A stretch of DNA of 64,000 nucleotides, from assembly GCA_033807695.1 (NCBI GenBank), contig CM066306.1, positions 1,798,001 through 1,862,000 of the forward strand. The letters run 5' to 3'. This document shows positions 21,627-31,869 of this stretch, piece by piece. The notes under the pieces were generated by a model, which was not told the DNA's origin, made no database searches, and saw only the letters and a list, made by a program, of their open reading frames with translations. Numbering within the stretch: position 1 is the stretch's first letter; every line of letters begins with the position of its first letter. A program made the translations under genes and the position numbers. The DNA comes from Daedaleopsis sinensis (lineage: Eukaryota > Basidiomycota > Agaricomycetes > Polyporales > Polyporaceae).

Positions 21627-21913
21627 ACGCTTCTTGGTCTCCTTTCGCAGTATTTCATCCGCGGTGGTGCTATGTTCATTATGTGATGTATTTGTCCCAT
21701 GCAATAATGCCAACCACCATGACATGCCGTCCGTTACGCTGTCCGAGAGGATGAAAGACATCTGTTGGTGTGTAGTCACGGTACTTACTTCCCACAAAAC
21801 ACCGGATTAGGCAATGGGTACTAGAACGTTCTGGGAAATTTCTAGGTTTGTGCGCTTACTGCCAGCATATATCCCCGCTCTCTTGCTCGTCCGTCGTCCA
21901 CAACGATCTTGCC

Positions 21914-23002
21914 ATGACGTCCACAGCTTGGGCAAACCCTCACCAACTTCACCCCTGGTTCCGGATGCCTACCCACAAACGCAAAGATCTCAGCGACTCG
22001 GAGGAGGAGGTCTCAGCATACTACCAGCCCCATCGCTCGCTTTCCCCCGCCCCAAGTCCCAAGCGTCGCAGGTGTGACATTCTCGAGAATGGTATGTCGC
22101 AGCTGACGTTGGACGGGTGGTCCATCGCACCACCAGCACCATACATTCTCGCCAGTGCCGCGCCGACCGTCCAGTATCCCGAGACCCCTACTACCACCGC
22201 TTCGCGCGCAGGACCGTTCTGGGGAGACGCGCCATACGCGCCGCGCGTCACACCTATCCCGACCAGCACGGCGACGCCCGTCGTGCTTCCCGGGTCCGTC
22301 GAGGAGCCCGTAACGCCGGAGACGGGAGGAGAGGACGTGGAGGTGCGCGACGTGGCGATGAAGGGCCCGTCGTGGTATGAGATCGAGAAAGACCGTACGT
22401 CGCCTTCCTTGCCCTCCTCTCCCTCTCCCTCTTCCTCTTCTCCGCCCGCCCGCCTTCCCGCGGCCGGTACCCCTACCCTGTCTCAGAACTGTACTCCTCC
22501 TATACGGGGCCGCAGACCTCCTCCGAATCCCCCAATAGTCGTTGACGCACCTTCCCACCACACAGGCATAGTCATCGTCGACCTCGAAGACTCGGACACA
22601 GAAGACGAGAACACGCCGCCGCACCCACAACCCGACGCGGCCGCCTTCACGATCTCGTCCGCGCTGCTCGACCGGCTCCCGAAACCCCATGCGCATGCGC
22701 CGCGCGGGCCGCCCGGTCCGGGAGCTGGGGCGAGCGCGAGCAACGCGCTCGTCCTCTACCGCCCTCTGCCGCTAGCGGCGCCTCTGCCGGACGAATCAAG
22801 ATCGTCGAGCTCGGACGCAGGGAAGGGAAGGGAAGACCGGGAAGACGAGACGGGGCAGCCAATGGCGATGGGGCCCGAGTCGGAGGAGGTGCCGATGGAG
22901 GACACGCGCCCGTGCACGCCAACGCCAATGGTCTTCGAGGCCGGGTCGACGTCGGTGTTATGCGAGCCCGTAGACGAGCCAATGGACATCGAGATGCTCT
23001 GA
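21914..23002 (+). CDS. Uncharacterised Pro/Ser-rich protein
   Basis: A single open frame of 362 residues from the first ATG, or 305 residues if 22395-22565 is removed as an intron. Those 171 nt have GTACGT/CACAG ends, are divisible by three and contain no stop, so both forms are possible. Splicing joins SWYEIEKD to IVIVDLEDSDTEDE through an Arg codon into one compact acidic motif, which I think is the conserved core. The N-terminus has HKRKDLSDSEEE and PKRRRCDILENGMSQLTLDG, a likely nuclear signal followed by a hydrophobic helix. Long Pro/Ser/Glu runs follow. No known domain. Probably nuclear (inference). It starts 288 bp after RPS18 on the same strand. Confidence 0.6.
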   Translation: MTSTAWANPHQLHPWFRMPTHKRKDLSDSEEEVSAYYQPHRSLSPAPSPKRRRCDILENGMSQLTLDGWSIAPPAPYILASAAPTVQYPETPTTTASRAGPFWGDAPYAPRVTPIPTSTATPVVLPGSVEEPVTPETGGEDVEVRDVAMKGPSWYEIEKDRTSPSLPSSPSPSSSSPPARLPAAGTPTLSQNCTPPIRGRRPPPNPPIVVDAPSHHTGIVIVDLEDSDTEDENTPPHPQPDAAAFTISSALLDRLPKPHAHAPRGPPGPGAGASASNALVLYRPLPLAAPLPDESRSSSSDAGKGREDREDETGQPMAMGPESEEVPMEDTRPCTPTPMVFEAGSTSVLCEPVDEPMDIEML

Positions 23003-23573
23003 GATACAGTGCACGGGCCCTGGCCAATCGGTGCTCTGCCACCGACGATCGTTCTTTGCTCTTGCGCTTTCGTACGTAACACGCGAGGGACGACGTTATT
23101 GGACACTGGTGATGTGGATTTCCCGGCGTATGCACTGCAGCGCGACCCAGACAGTGAACTGACCGAGAACTGACCGAGTACTTGTAGTATTGTACTGAAT
23201 ATGTACGCTAGTCCTGCGAACGAAGTCGAAATCGATACTAATTTGCCCGCGGGGGGCTCTCTAATGTTTTGTGTGACACGTAGGATGACAATGCGGGCAA
23301 TATGGAGACTCTAATGGATACGACGACAGCGGGCGACCGAGACGAGAAGAGAGGGGAGGAAATAGGATGCTTAGCGAAATAAGTAACCCGGATCATGAAA
23401 CATGAGGCAGAGGGGGTAGGCGACAGGCGGGAGAGAGGGGAAAGAGGAGAAGGACACAAGGGTACAAGGGCGACACCGACACTAACGTACACACCGTTCT
23501 GTTTTCAGCTGCTGGAGACACAGACTCGCTCGGATATCCAAGAAAGAGGCACACCGGTACCCCGGCACCACGC
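23003..23573. other. Convergent intergenic region (unknown gene / HapB)
   Basis: 3' flanks only. No exon or RNA gene recognised. Confidence 0.4.
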
Positions 23574-25234
23574 TTATTTCGAGTTCGACGGCTGCCCGAA
23601 GCGTATGAGGTCGCTCCCGCGCCGCTGCAGGTCGCCCTTGATGCCCTCCGCGGAGATGTTCACGACGTGGTGCTCTGCAGGCGGGACGAACAGCCGCTCG
23701 GAGCGGTTGATGTACGTCGCGTGGTGGCGCGCGTGCGCGTGCGGGTGGGGGACGTGGTGCATCTGCATCGCGGCGTGGTACGGCGCGCGGAGCGTCAGCG
23801 CGGGGTTGCCCCCCTGCTGGCCCTGGCCCTGCGCGGGGACTGGCGCTGCGGACCCCGGGCGGCCGGAGTGCATGTGGAGGGCTTGGCCGGGCTGCCCGGC
23901 GTGCGTGTGCGCGTGCGCGTGTGCGCCCATGGGGCGCGGCGTGCCCGCGGCCGTGGTCATGGAGCGGCTGTGGTCGTGCATGGGCTGGGAGCGCGTGTAG
24001 GCATCTGGTGTCGGCACGTGCTCGAAGGGGTTGAGGGTGTCCGATTGGGGAGAGAGGGGAGTGGGCGTGGCAGGATGGGACATGGACGGTCCAAAGCCGA
24101 TGTTCATGAGGTTCACGGACGCGGCGCTGTGCCCGAGCTGTTGCGGACTGAAGGGGGACGCGGCCGGTTGCGGAGGATGGGGCGAGTGTATAGGGGCGGG
24201 AGGCATGGGGGACGACTGGGGTTTTGGCTGCGGCACTGGTTGCTGCTGCGGGGCTAGCGGCGTTTGCTGCTGGGCCTGGGCCTGCGGCTGAGGTTGAGGC
24301 TGGAGGCCCGAGGGTGCAGGCTGAGGACGGGGCTGCAGAAGGGGCTGCCCAGACGGGTTCGAGGGCGCACGAATTTCACGCAGCTTATCTGCTTGTTGGA
24401 GCTGAGACTGCACCGGAGGGGGGGCGGGAACGGGCTTGGGAGGCTCAATGGGGCTGTCGAGGCTCATCTCGATGTCTTTGACTGGCTCACCCATAGCGTC
24501 ATCGTCGTCCTCGCCCTCGCCGTCAATCGACGCTGAGCCAGAAGGACCGGGCTCTGCCTCCTGTTGTGCCTTCTGGGCAGCTATCTCCTCCGCGGTGAGG
24601 AAGCGACCTCCCGGTCCGCGGGGGCGGCGCATCGCATGTTTATGGCGGGACTCGTGGAGATAGGGCTGCAATGGTATTGGACAGGTGCAGAGAACGATGA
24701 TGAGACAGGAACGCACCTTTCTCTGTTTGGCGAGCTTATGGACCTCGTCGAGACGGGCTCGGGCTACACGCCGTTTGAGAATGCGGTAATACTGCTTCGC
24801 ATTCACGTAGAGGGGCTCCTCGTCCATGGGGGTGTCATCCTGGATCTGGTCTACGGGGGGCTCTGGCTCTCGTTGTTGCTGGGGCTGGGACTGAGACTGA
24901 GGTTCTGGCTGAGAAGGAGGCTGAGGGAGGTGTTGTTGGAGGAAGAGATGGGGGGAATGCGGTATGGGCGTGGTTGCGGGAGAAGGCCCTGGTGAAGGGT
25001 GCCGGGATGCATGGGGGTGTGCGTGCGGGTGCTGATGGGCATGTGGGTGGGGGTGGGGGTGCTGGTGGAGGTGCTGAAACTGGTGCTGGGCGTGCTGTTG
25101 CTGCTGCTGGTTGTAGAGGCTGTAGAGCGGGTTTGTCTCTGTCGGGGGGTGAGGGGGAGCTCGGGTGAGAGCAGGGGAGACGTACGGTAGTCCTGATAAG
25201 GGTTTGAACTGAAGAGGTGATTGACGGGGTCCAT
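23574..25234 (-). CDS. HAP2: CCAAT-binding factor subunit NF-YA/HapB
   Basis: Exons 25234-25186, 25138-24717 and 24665-23574 give 520 residues. The NF-YA core spans residues 123-181: the subunit-binding helix [18 protein letters not shown] and RVARARLDE, then the DNA-contact part [20 protein letters not shown] and GRFLT. Intron 2 falls exactly between KLAKQRK and PYLHES; it is 51 nt and stop-free, so an unspliced reading would disrupt the domain. The protein joins histone-fold partners HapC/HapE (NF-YB/NF-YC) to bind CCAAT boxes. The N-terminal 90 residues are Gln/His/Pro-rich and the long C-terminal tail is Pro/Gln/His-rich, as in activation regions. The intergenic space towards THO1 holds two CCAAT boxes. 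Confidence 0.93.
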
Positions 25235-25255
25235 GATTCTGGGGATGAGTATGTG

Positions 25256-25260
25256 ATTGG
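25256..25260 (-). promoter_or_regulatory. CCAAT box upstream of HapB
   Basis: CCAAT on the minus strand (ATTGG on plus), 22 bp before the HapB ATG, so possibly in the leader. Confidence 0.35.
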
Positions 25261-25339
25261 CCGAGCTCGTAGCCTTAGCCTGACCAACCAGCTGCAACCC
25301 TCGCCTGCCCAGTAAGATCCTCGTCCCTCCGCGCTCCCG

Positions 25340-25344
25340 ATTGG
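25340..25344 (-). promoter_or_regulatory. CCAAT box between HapB and THO1
   Basis: Second CCAAT (ATTGG on plus) in the 165-bp divergent space, 106 bp before the HapB ATG and 56 bp before the THO1 ATG. It could serve either gene. Confidence 0.4.
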
Positions 25345-25399
25345 TCACTCCCCCCCGCTTGCCTTTTCTGGACATCCTCCTTCGCCACATCCCACCACC

Positions 25400-26487
25400 A
25401 TGGACTCCAAGCTGCACGTCCCCTCCCCTCTCTCTCGCGCCCCTCTGCTCACCTCTCCCCCAGGAAATCACTCAAGGTCGTCGACCTCAAGGACATTCTC
25501 TCAAAGGCAAACGTCGCCCTCACAGGCAAGGCCAACAAGCCAGACCTCATCGCCAAAATCCTTGCCTCTCCCGAGGCCATCGAAGTTTACAACCAGAACT
25601 ACGGGCCTGCTTCCGACACCTCAGCCCAGAACGCGTCAGCAGCACCGCAGACCTCGGAAGCCGTGCGTCATTCATTCCTGTCCTCGTTCTTGCGCTCAAC
25701 CATCGCGTCGCGTCGCGTCTCAGCCACAACCACAACCACCGAAACCGTGCGTCCGCCCTCCACCCGCCTCTTGCTCCTCACTCACCTCGTCTTCTACTAC
25801 AGCACTGCTCCCTCGCCGACCTCGCCAAACGTGAAGGCAGCGGCTCCCCCAGCGCCGTCCTCGAAGCCTGCTTCCAAGGCCGCACCGAAACCAGTAAGCG
25901 CCACTCCCTTTGTGTACGTGCATGTCGTAATGACACGATCGCTTCCAAGCAGGACAACGGTGCAGTTGCAGCGAAGCCGTCAGAGACGCAGACCCCCGCG
26001 ACCGCGGACGCGAAGAAGACTGTCGAGGACGAAGAGGCTGAGAAGCGGAAGGCACGCGCCGCCCGGTTCGGTATCCCGCTAGTCGAGCCCACGGTTGCGA
26101 ATGGTAAGTCGCTTGGAAAGGGTGCCGGGAAGGGTGCCGGGAAGGGTGCCGGAAAGGTCGCCGGAAAGGCCAAGGGTGCACCGATAGCAGAGGTACGCAT
26201 GGGCCTCGTTCACCGCTGTGCATGCTCTCACCGTTCGTTTCGCTCGCGCATGCACATACTACTCTGCAGGACCCGGACAAGCTCGCTGCACGTGCTGCTC
26301 GGTTTGGTATCACACTGCAGACAGAAGACAAAGCCCCCAAATCCAACGGCAAAAAACGACCAAGTGCGGAGCCTGCGGACGAGGAGGAGCTTGCTCGACG
26401 GAAGAAACGCGCCGAGAGGTTCGCTGGGGTGCGTGTTTCCCCTACTCGTGTTGCAATATTGTTAACCCCCGCATATAGATTGCGTGA
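25400..26487 (+). CDS. THO1: SAP-domain RNA/DNA-binding protein (THO1/SARNP family)
   Basis: Proposed exons: 25400-25417, 25477-25662, 25724-25746, 25803-25893, 25953-26192, 26270-26428 and 26479-26487 (241 residues). The N-terminal SAP domain is VVDLKDILSKANVALTGKAN then KPDLIAKILASPEA. The middle is Pro/Ala-rich with a GKGAGKGAGKGAGK repeat. The C-terminal half has the THO1/SARNP signature twice (KRKARAARFGIPLVE, DKLAARAARFGITLQ) and then RRKKRAERFAG. Family members bind RNA and the TREX mRNA-export helicase and act in co-transcriptional mRNP assembly. The first junction is uncertain: the only GT after MDSKLH keeps frame only with the acceptor at 25475-25476, and other fungi have a few more residues there. 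A 23-nt exon and a 9-nt last coding exon are unusual. Confidence 0.82.
26113..26175 (+). repeat. 12-bp tandem repeat coding GKGA units
   Basis: Four to five imperfect copies of a 12-bp unit (AAGGGTGCCGGG) inside THO1 exon 5, giving Gly-Lys-Gly-Ala repeats. Likely an RGG-like flexible, basic RNA-binding linker (inference). Confidence 0.75.
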
Positions 26488-27431
26488 AGCGTACCGTTTG
26501 GGGATCCCTACGCGTGTTACGCTGGACTGTCTACGCTCATCCCACGCCATCTTGTAATGTATTCACTCTGTTGCCATTGCGAGGATATTGATGACGATTG
26601 CATCGGAACACGAGGGACCTTCAGTGTCCTTCGAAACCCTTCGGGTCCGCTCAGTGACTCGCACTGATTATCAGACACGCCCTCACCATACTAGTTGTGC
26701 AGAGTCCGTATCTGCGCTCGACGGGTAGTAACTAGTAAACCTCAAGGAATTCGAACCGTTGCAAAGCATACATCGGTAAGGTCTACCAATAGTCGTTCCG
26801 TGACCCGGGGAGAGTGAGATGCGTTGATCACTACAGGTAGCCATGGCTCGTACTCATCTTGTGTCTACATATACATCACGGCGTATCGGTACAATGGGTG
26901 CTGGTGTGAGTAGCGGCGCATTCTATATTGCACTATACGTATGCTGAAGACTGTATGCACATAGTTGAATGCACAGAAGCATGCCTGATTATGACTACCA
27001 CCGCTGGTGCATCTAACCCAACATACACGCTGCATATCTTCAGTCCTAGGCCTCATCGCCAGTAGAACAAGCACCGCCATTCTAGGTGGCATCGTGCGGC
27101 AGTGCCTAGGTGTCGTCGCTACTGAATGTTTTATAGATGGCTCATCCAGCCTCCGCGTTTCCTTCGAACTGCTCATAACATTCGACAGCTTTATGCATTG
27201 TCCTTTGGCCGCATGTGAGCGGCACTCCCACCGCAGCCTGGACATCGTGACAGGGCTTCCATGTCGTGTAACCCTCAGCGCTATCGTACCGCTGCGGCGC
27301 TATATATGTGTGAACAACCGTCGAGAGCCCCATCTCCTTATTTCTCCCGCAGAGTCTGAAGGGACGTCTCTTCAAGTAATAATACAATTAGAGGGCAACT
27401 TCGACTACTGCGGGCTCGCTCCTCCTGTACT
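26488..27431. other. Convergent intergenic region (THO1 / MFS)
   Basis: 944 bp without a recognisable gene. Short frames lack splice partners. Confidence 0.45.
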
Positions 27432-29593
27432 TTATCCAACAACCCCTTCTTCCTCCCTCAGGTCGGCCGCTGCGTCGCGCGCGCGCGGTCGCACGAACAT
27501 CAACAGGACCAGGCTTACGAGAAGTAGACCAGAGTGGGACAGGTAGAGCGCGGCAGGAAGGGATGACGCGGTCTTTCTGTAGACAAACTCGAAGAGCATT
27601 GGTCCGAGGACGTGAGAGCTGTCGCGAGGACATTGTCAGCTGGTTGTGTATGCACGCCCGCCAGCTAGCAGACTCACCAAAGCGTTCCCATTGCACCCAA
27701 CGCACCGAGCATCTGACCTGTGCGCGGGTTACTCGCTCTCCCCGTCACGGTGTCGGGCCCGCACCCTGGTTCGCAATCGACGCCTAGCGCGAGACACTGC
27801 GCGACAGGGCCAAAGTGCGATCCAAACACGGTGCAATGCGTGGCTGCGAAGAAGAGTACGTGCTCTATGAATGCGCCGACCTTCGCCTGGGTAGCGAGTC
27901 CGTAGAACAGCGCGCTTGTTGCGAGTGCGCTGCGCGCGAAAAACAAGTCCCAGGAGACCGCTAGCCTCGTAGGCGAGGGTGGCGGTGAGCGGGCCTCTGG
28001 TGCTAGCAGTGGTTGTAGCTCTCCTGATCCGGCGCGGGGCGTGCGGACACGCGTCCAGCAGTAGATGATGAGCTTGGAAATTGCTTGAAGTACAGTCAGC
28101 GATTGTCTTTCAGATATGGCGGCGATTGGTAAACACATACCCGGGAAGAATACGAGCAGCCAGATTCCTTTGAAACGATTGATGGACGTGACCCACATGA
28201 AGAACTGGTATGCGAGTATCGAGGTGAGTGAGAAATGGAGAACATGGCTGTCAGTTCTAAGAATTTACCTCCTGGGCCATCCAACCATATGTGATATAGA
28301 CGTAGCTCGCACTTGGGACAGCTGCAGCTTCGTAGTATTGATCATAGAATGCGCTCACTCGTGAGCCGGATTGACCAATCAGCATTGCGATGGCATACGC
28401 GCCACCTATAAGGGGAAGATTCCAGTCGAAGGAACGCCGAGTTGGTCCCGTAGGCCTGCGAGGTCGGAGAACATTGAATGGGGTCATGATGTTGAGTGTA
28501 TTGGCTGTGCGTTTGAACCATCCTCTCCAGCCGGAACCCATTGCTTGCAAGTGTTGTTCTCTTGCTTGGCGACGTTCATTGATGTCCGTGCTGGGCAGTG
28601 ATTCTGGGATGAGCAGCCAGATGAGTAGCATTGCGGCTGTGTTGCTCGTGGCGAGGGTATAGACCATAGACCTCCCAAAGACACCGAAGGAGGCGCTATA
28701 CACACTGATTTGCGGGCCAATCATCATGGCAACAAAGAGTAAACCCGACAATTGAACCAATGCACGGGTCCTATGAACACTTGAGGGTTGGAACAAATGC
28801 TGCAGAACGACATAACCGTACCTTGCGTTAGAGCTCGTTGTGTCCGCGATATACGCTTGCAAGAGGACGAGCGATGTAGGAAGTCCTGCAAACCCGTGAC
28901 GTTCGTTTAGGGTAGCATTCGACATACGGGCTTGAGCGGCTTACCTCCTGCGAGGGCTTCGACGACGGGACCAATCATGTACCATTCGTGCGCACTGGGT
29001 CTCGTCTTCCAAAGCAGAAGAAGGCCGAGATCGGAAAGAACGTAGGCGGTAATATTCCAGCGCAAAACCCAGGCGCGTCCATGGTAATCGGATAACTAGA
29101 CGATATATCGCATTCAGCGACCAATGCCACGCACCGTTGGTGGAGGATTACGCACAGAACCCCACCAAGCGACGGTTATTATCGAAAGCGGCACAGATAG
29201 AGTGTGACTCAACCAAACAGACCGCTCGACTTGGTCTATAGCACCAGGAAGAACCGACGCTGCAACGGGTCCTATTCTGGTGGATCGTATGGAGATCAAC
29301 AAAGAGAGGAGAAGAGCCCTGTATCGCAGTTCTGAGTTCAGGATTTCGCACGACGCGGGCTTTGTCTCCGTGTTTTCGGACCCACCAGTAGTGTGACACT
29401 ACTGAACTTGGTTGGATATGTTCAGGCTCAAGATCATGCCTCACTTCGGTAGAGGATGTATGAAGACCGACATCATCAGCGCTGTGAGATGTAGCTGGAG
29501 AAATGAGGAGTCAGCGGTCGCTTTAGTAGTAGCCCATGCCTGCTTACCTGGAATCTCTGAGATTGGGCCCGGGGTAAACTCTTCGTCGGACAT
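27432..29593 (-). CDS. Major facilitator superfamily (MFS) transporter
   Basis: Nine exons: 29593-29548, 29494-29445, 29398-29135, 29095-28945, 28885-28822, 28770-28269, 28204-28141, 28083-27678 and 27618-27432 (577 residues). A polar N-terminal tail of about 60 residues is followed by hydrophobic segments (ALLLSLLISI, LSVPLSIITVAWWG, then VLRWNITAYVLSDLGLLLLW). SDYHGRAWVLRW sits where the MFS motif A (SDRxGRR/K) belongs, between helices 2 and 3. GLPTSLVLLQAYIADTT and LVQLSGLLFVAMMIGP follow. A cytosolic loop of about 60 residues between the halves holds many Arg/Lys. The layout resembles the drug:proton antiporter/TetA-like branch; the substrate is unknown. One intron is only 39 nt (29134-29096). 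Start chosen as the first ATG (MSDEEFTPGP). Confidence 0.8.
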
Positions 29594-29943
29594 GCTCGCG
29601 GTAGGCCTTCAAGAGTGCTACTAGGCTGTGCGGCGTAGTACTAGGGACAGCCATGTCGACTATTCACACGCTGCGCCGGCGGTACTCGTGTTCAGGTGTG
29701 TGCTCTGGTCTGAACACGTCCGAGATCCCAGTTCAGTTCGGAATGATGATGGAGTGGTTTGTAGAGACTCGGTGGCACTGCTGCGGCAGAGGAGTCCGAA
29801 CTACTCGGAGTCATTCTGTCACGTGGTATGAGATTTTGTCATTTGCAGATCGGGACCGTGAGCTCGATCGCTGACTGAAAAGGCTCCAGCAAGTAGTACA
29901 CACCATCCTTAAGCTTGCTCGACCACCATCCACCATCATCACC
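29594..29943. other. Divergent promoter region, MFS / REI1
   Basis: 350 bp between divergent start codons. No strong TATA box or other element recognised. Confidence 0.4.
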
Positions 29944-31496
29944 ATGGCAGACATCCTCGTGGCACAGCCTGTTCCCCAGGCGAACCTCTATACTTGCATC
30001 TCATGTACCATCGCATTCCATAGCGCACAAGATCAGCGTAAGTACAAACATCCATATCTACGAAAAGTAGTAGCTCACTCACTGCTTAGGGGAGCACTAT
30101 CGCTCTGATCACCACAGGTACAACATGAAACGTCGGGTGGCTGGCCTACCACCTGTCAGTGCATCGTTGTTCAACCAGAAGGTCCTGGACCGGAGGGCGG
30201 AGACTGCGATTATGACATCTCCGAAGGGATCTTCCTGCGAAGTCTGCGGGTGCGTGGTTTCTTCCTGGACGATCAGTGTATGACACTCATACCCCCAATA
30301 GTAAGAGCTACACCACGGAGAATGCATACAGGTCGCACCTTGCGTCCAAGAAGCACAAAGAGAATGAACTCCGCGCTGCCGCGACCGCTAGGGCTCGCGC
30401 TGAAGCCCCAGTCGAAGAGGCATCCCCACCCCAGGCGGGCCCTTCCTCTCAGCCAGTTTCCGAGGAGCCCAGTGTTGCCCAAGTCGCTTCACAGCTGCAG
30501 GGCGTTGCTCTCCAGGTAGACGAAGACGCGACCGAGGAGGAGATTAACCAGACCATAGACGAGAAGATCGCCGCTGCTCGCGCCCGCATCTCCACTAAGC
30601 AGTGTCTCTTCTGCACTGCGTCCTCCTCCGAGACGATGGAGGAAAACCTCACACACATGTCGATCGCGCACTCGTTCTTCATCCCCGATGCCGAGTTCCT
30701 CGTCGACCTCGTCGGGCTTGTCACCTACCTCGGCGAGAAGACCGCGGTCGGCAACACGTGTCTCTACTGCAACAGCGAGTTCCGCACGCTCGACGCCGTC
30801 CGGAAGCACATGTACGACAAGGGGCACTGCAAGCTCGCGTACGACACCGACTCGGAGCGCCTCGAGATCTCGGACTACTACGACTTCTCCGCGTCCTACC
30901 CCGACGTGGAGGAGCGCAAGGCGCGCCGGGCCGCGCGCGCTGCCAAGAAGGCGCAGAAGGAGGAGGAGCGCCGCAAGAAGGCCGAGGCGGAGCAGAACGA
31001 AGGGTGGGAGGACCTCTCAGCGGACGAAGACGACGGCGGCGAGGTGGACGAGATCGTCGAGGAGGAGGCGTCGGACGACAGCGACGACGAGTCGGACGAG
31101 GAAGACCTCCCGGAGGGCCAGCTCGCCTACGGCGACTCCAGCTACGAGCTCGTCCTCCCCTCGGGCGCGCGCATAGGCCACCGCTCGATGCGCCGGTACT
31201 ACGCGCAGTCCTTCCCGGGTGTCGCCCGCGGCGGCAAGCCCGAGGACCCCAACTCTGGCGCCGCCCTCGTCCGCAGGCTCATCGCGGACAAGAACTCTGC
31301 TCTAGTGCCGGTGAAGGGCGGGTTCGGAGCGTATGGCTCCGGGACCGAGGTCGTGAAGGCGAGGAATGCCGGAGAGGCGCGGGAAGCGGGGCGCCATGTG
31401 CGCGAGTTCCGCGACCAGCGTCGCAGGGAGGAGTTCAAGACCAAGGTCGGCTTCATCAACAACTCGCAGAAGCACTTCCGTGCGCAAATCTTGTAG
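29944..31496 (+). CDS. REI1: Cytoplasmic 60S subunit biogenesis factor REI1/ZNF622
   Basis: Exons 29944-30037, 30090-30249 and 30302-31496 give 482 residues. Four C2H2 fingers of the REI1 type are visible: CISCTIAFHSAQDQREHYRS with DHH, CEVCGKSYTTENAYRSHL, CLFCTASSSETMEENLTHMS and CLYCNSEFRTLDAVRKHM with YDKGH. REI1 acts late in cytoplasmic maturation of the large ribosomal subunit, probing the exit tunnel and recycling Arx1. An acidic block (DEDDGGEVDEIVEEE) precedes the conserved C-terminal region that enters the tunnel in yeast (GHRSMRRYYAQSF). The end FINNSQKHFRAQIL is also family-typical. The first intron falls inside finger 1. Confidence 0.95.
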
Positions 31497-31869
31497 TCGT
31501 TTGCATCGTCCTGCGTCGTCGCCGCGCCCCCCACGTTTGTATCTCGCAGTAGACTCGTCTCGCACGCATGTATCGCTGTTTTCACGCTGTCTTCGCTTGT
31601 ATTATCTCGTACGTAGTGTAGTCATACGACGGAAACATGTAGAAATGAGAACCGAGAACCACGGCTAGACAGAACAAGTAAGCTGACAGTGCATCGTCTG
31701 AGAGAGAGTTGTTGTAGGGAGAGGAAGAGGAGACGTGAGCGAACGACCTGAAGGTCGATCTTGTCATGGGTATGTAGAGAGACCACGGACACATACTGAT
31801 ACTGATACGGACGATGCGACGAAAGCAAGCTCAATTGCATACCAAAAAAGAGTTCACGAAGGGAATAGC
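31497..31869. other. Convergent intergenic region (REI1 / RAX2)
   Basis: 3' flanks of convergent genes. No gene seen. Confidence 0.4.

Noticed and set aside
26735..26790. Minus-strand GGTTCGAATTCC, resembling a tRNA B box
   Set aside because: No A box, cloverleaf stems or acceptor stem at the right distances.
29148..29444. Minus-strand frame without membrane character near the MFS start
   Set aside because: The shifted frame reached by the 29444-29399 intron gives hydrophobic helices and MFS motif A; this one does not.
30602..31552. 316-codon alternative plus-strand frame in REI1
   Set aside because: It starts with a non-ATG codon and shadows the strongly conserved REI1 frame.
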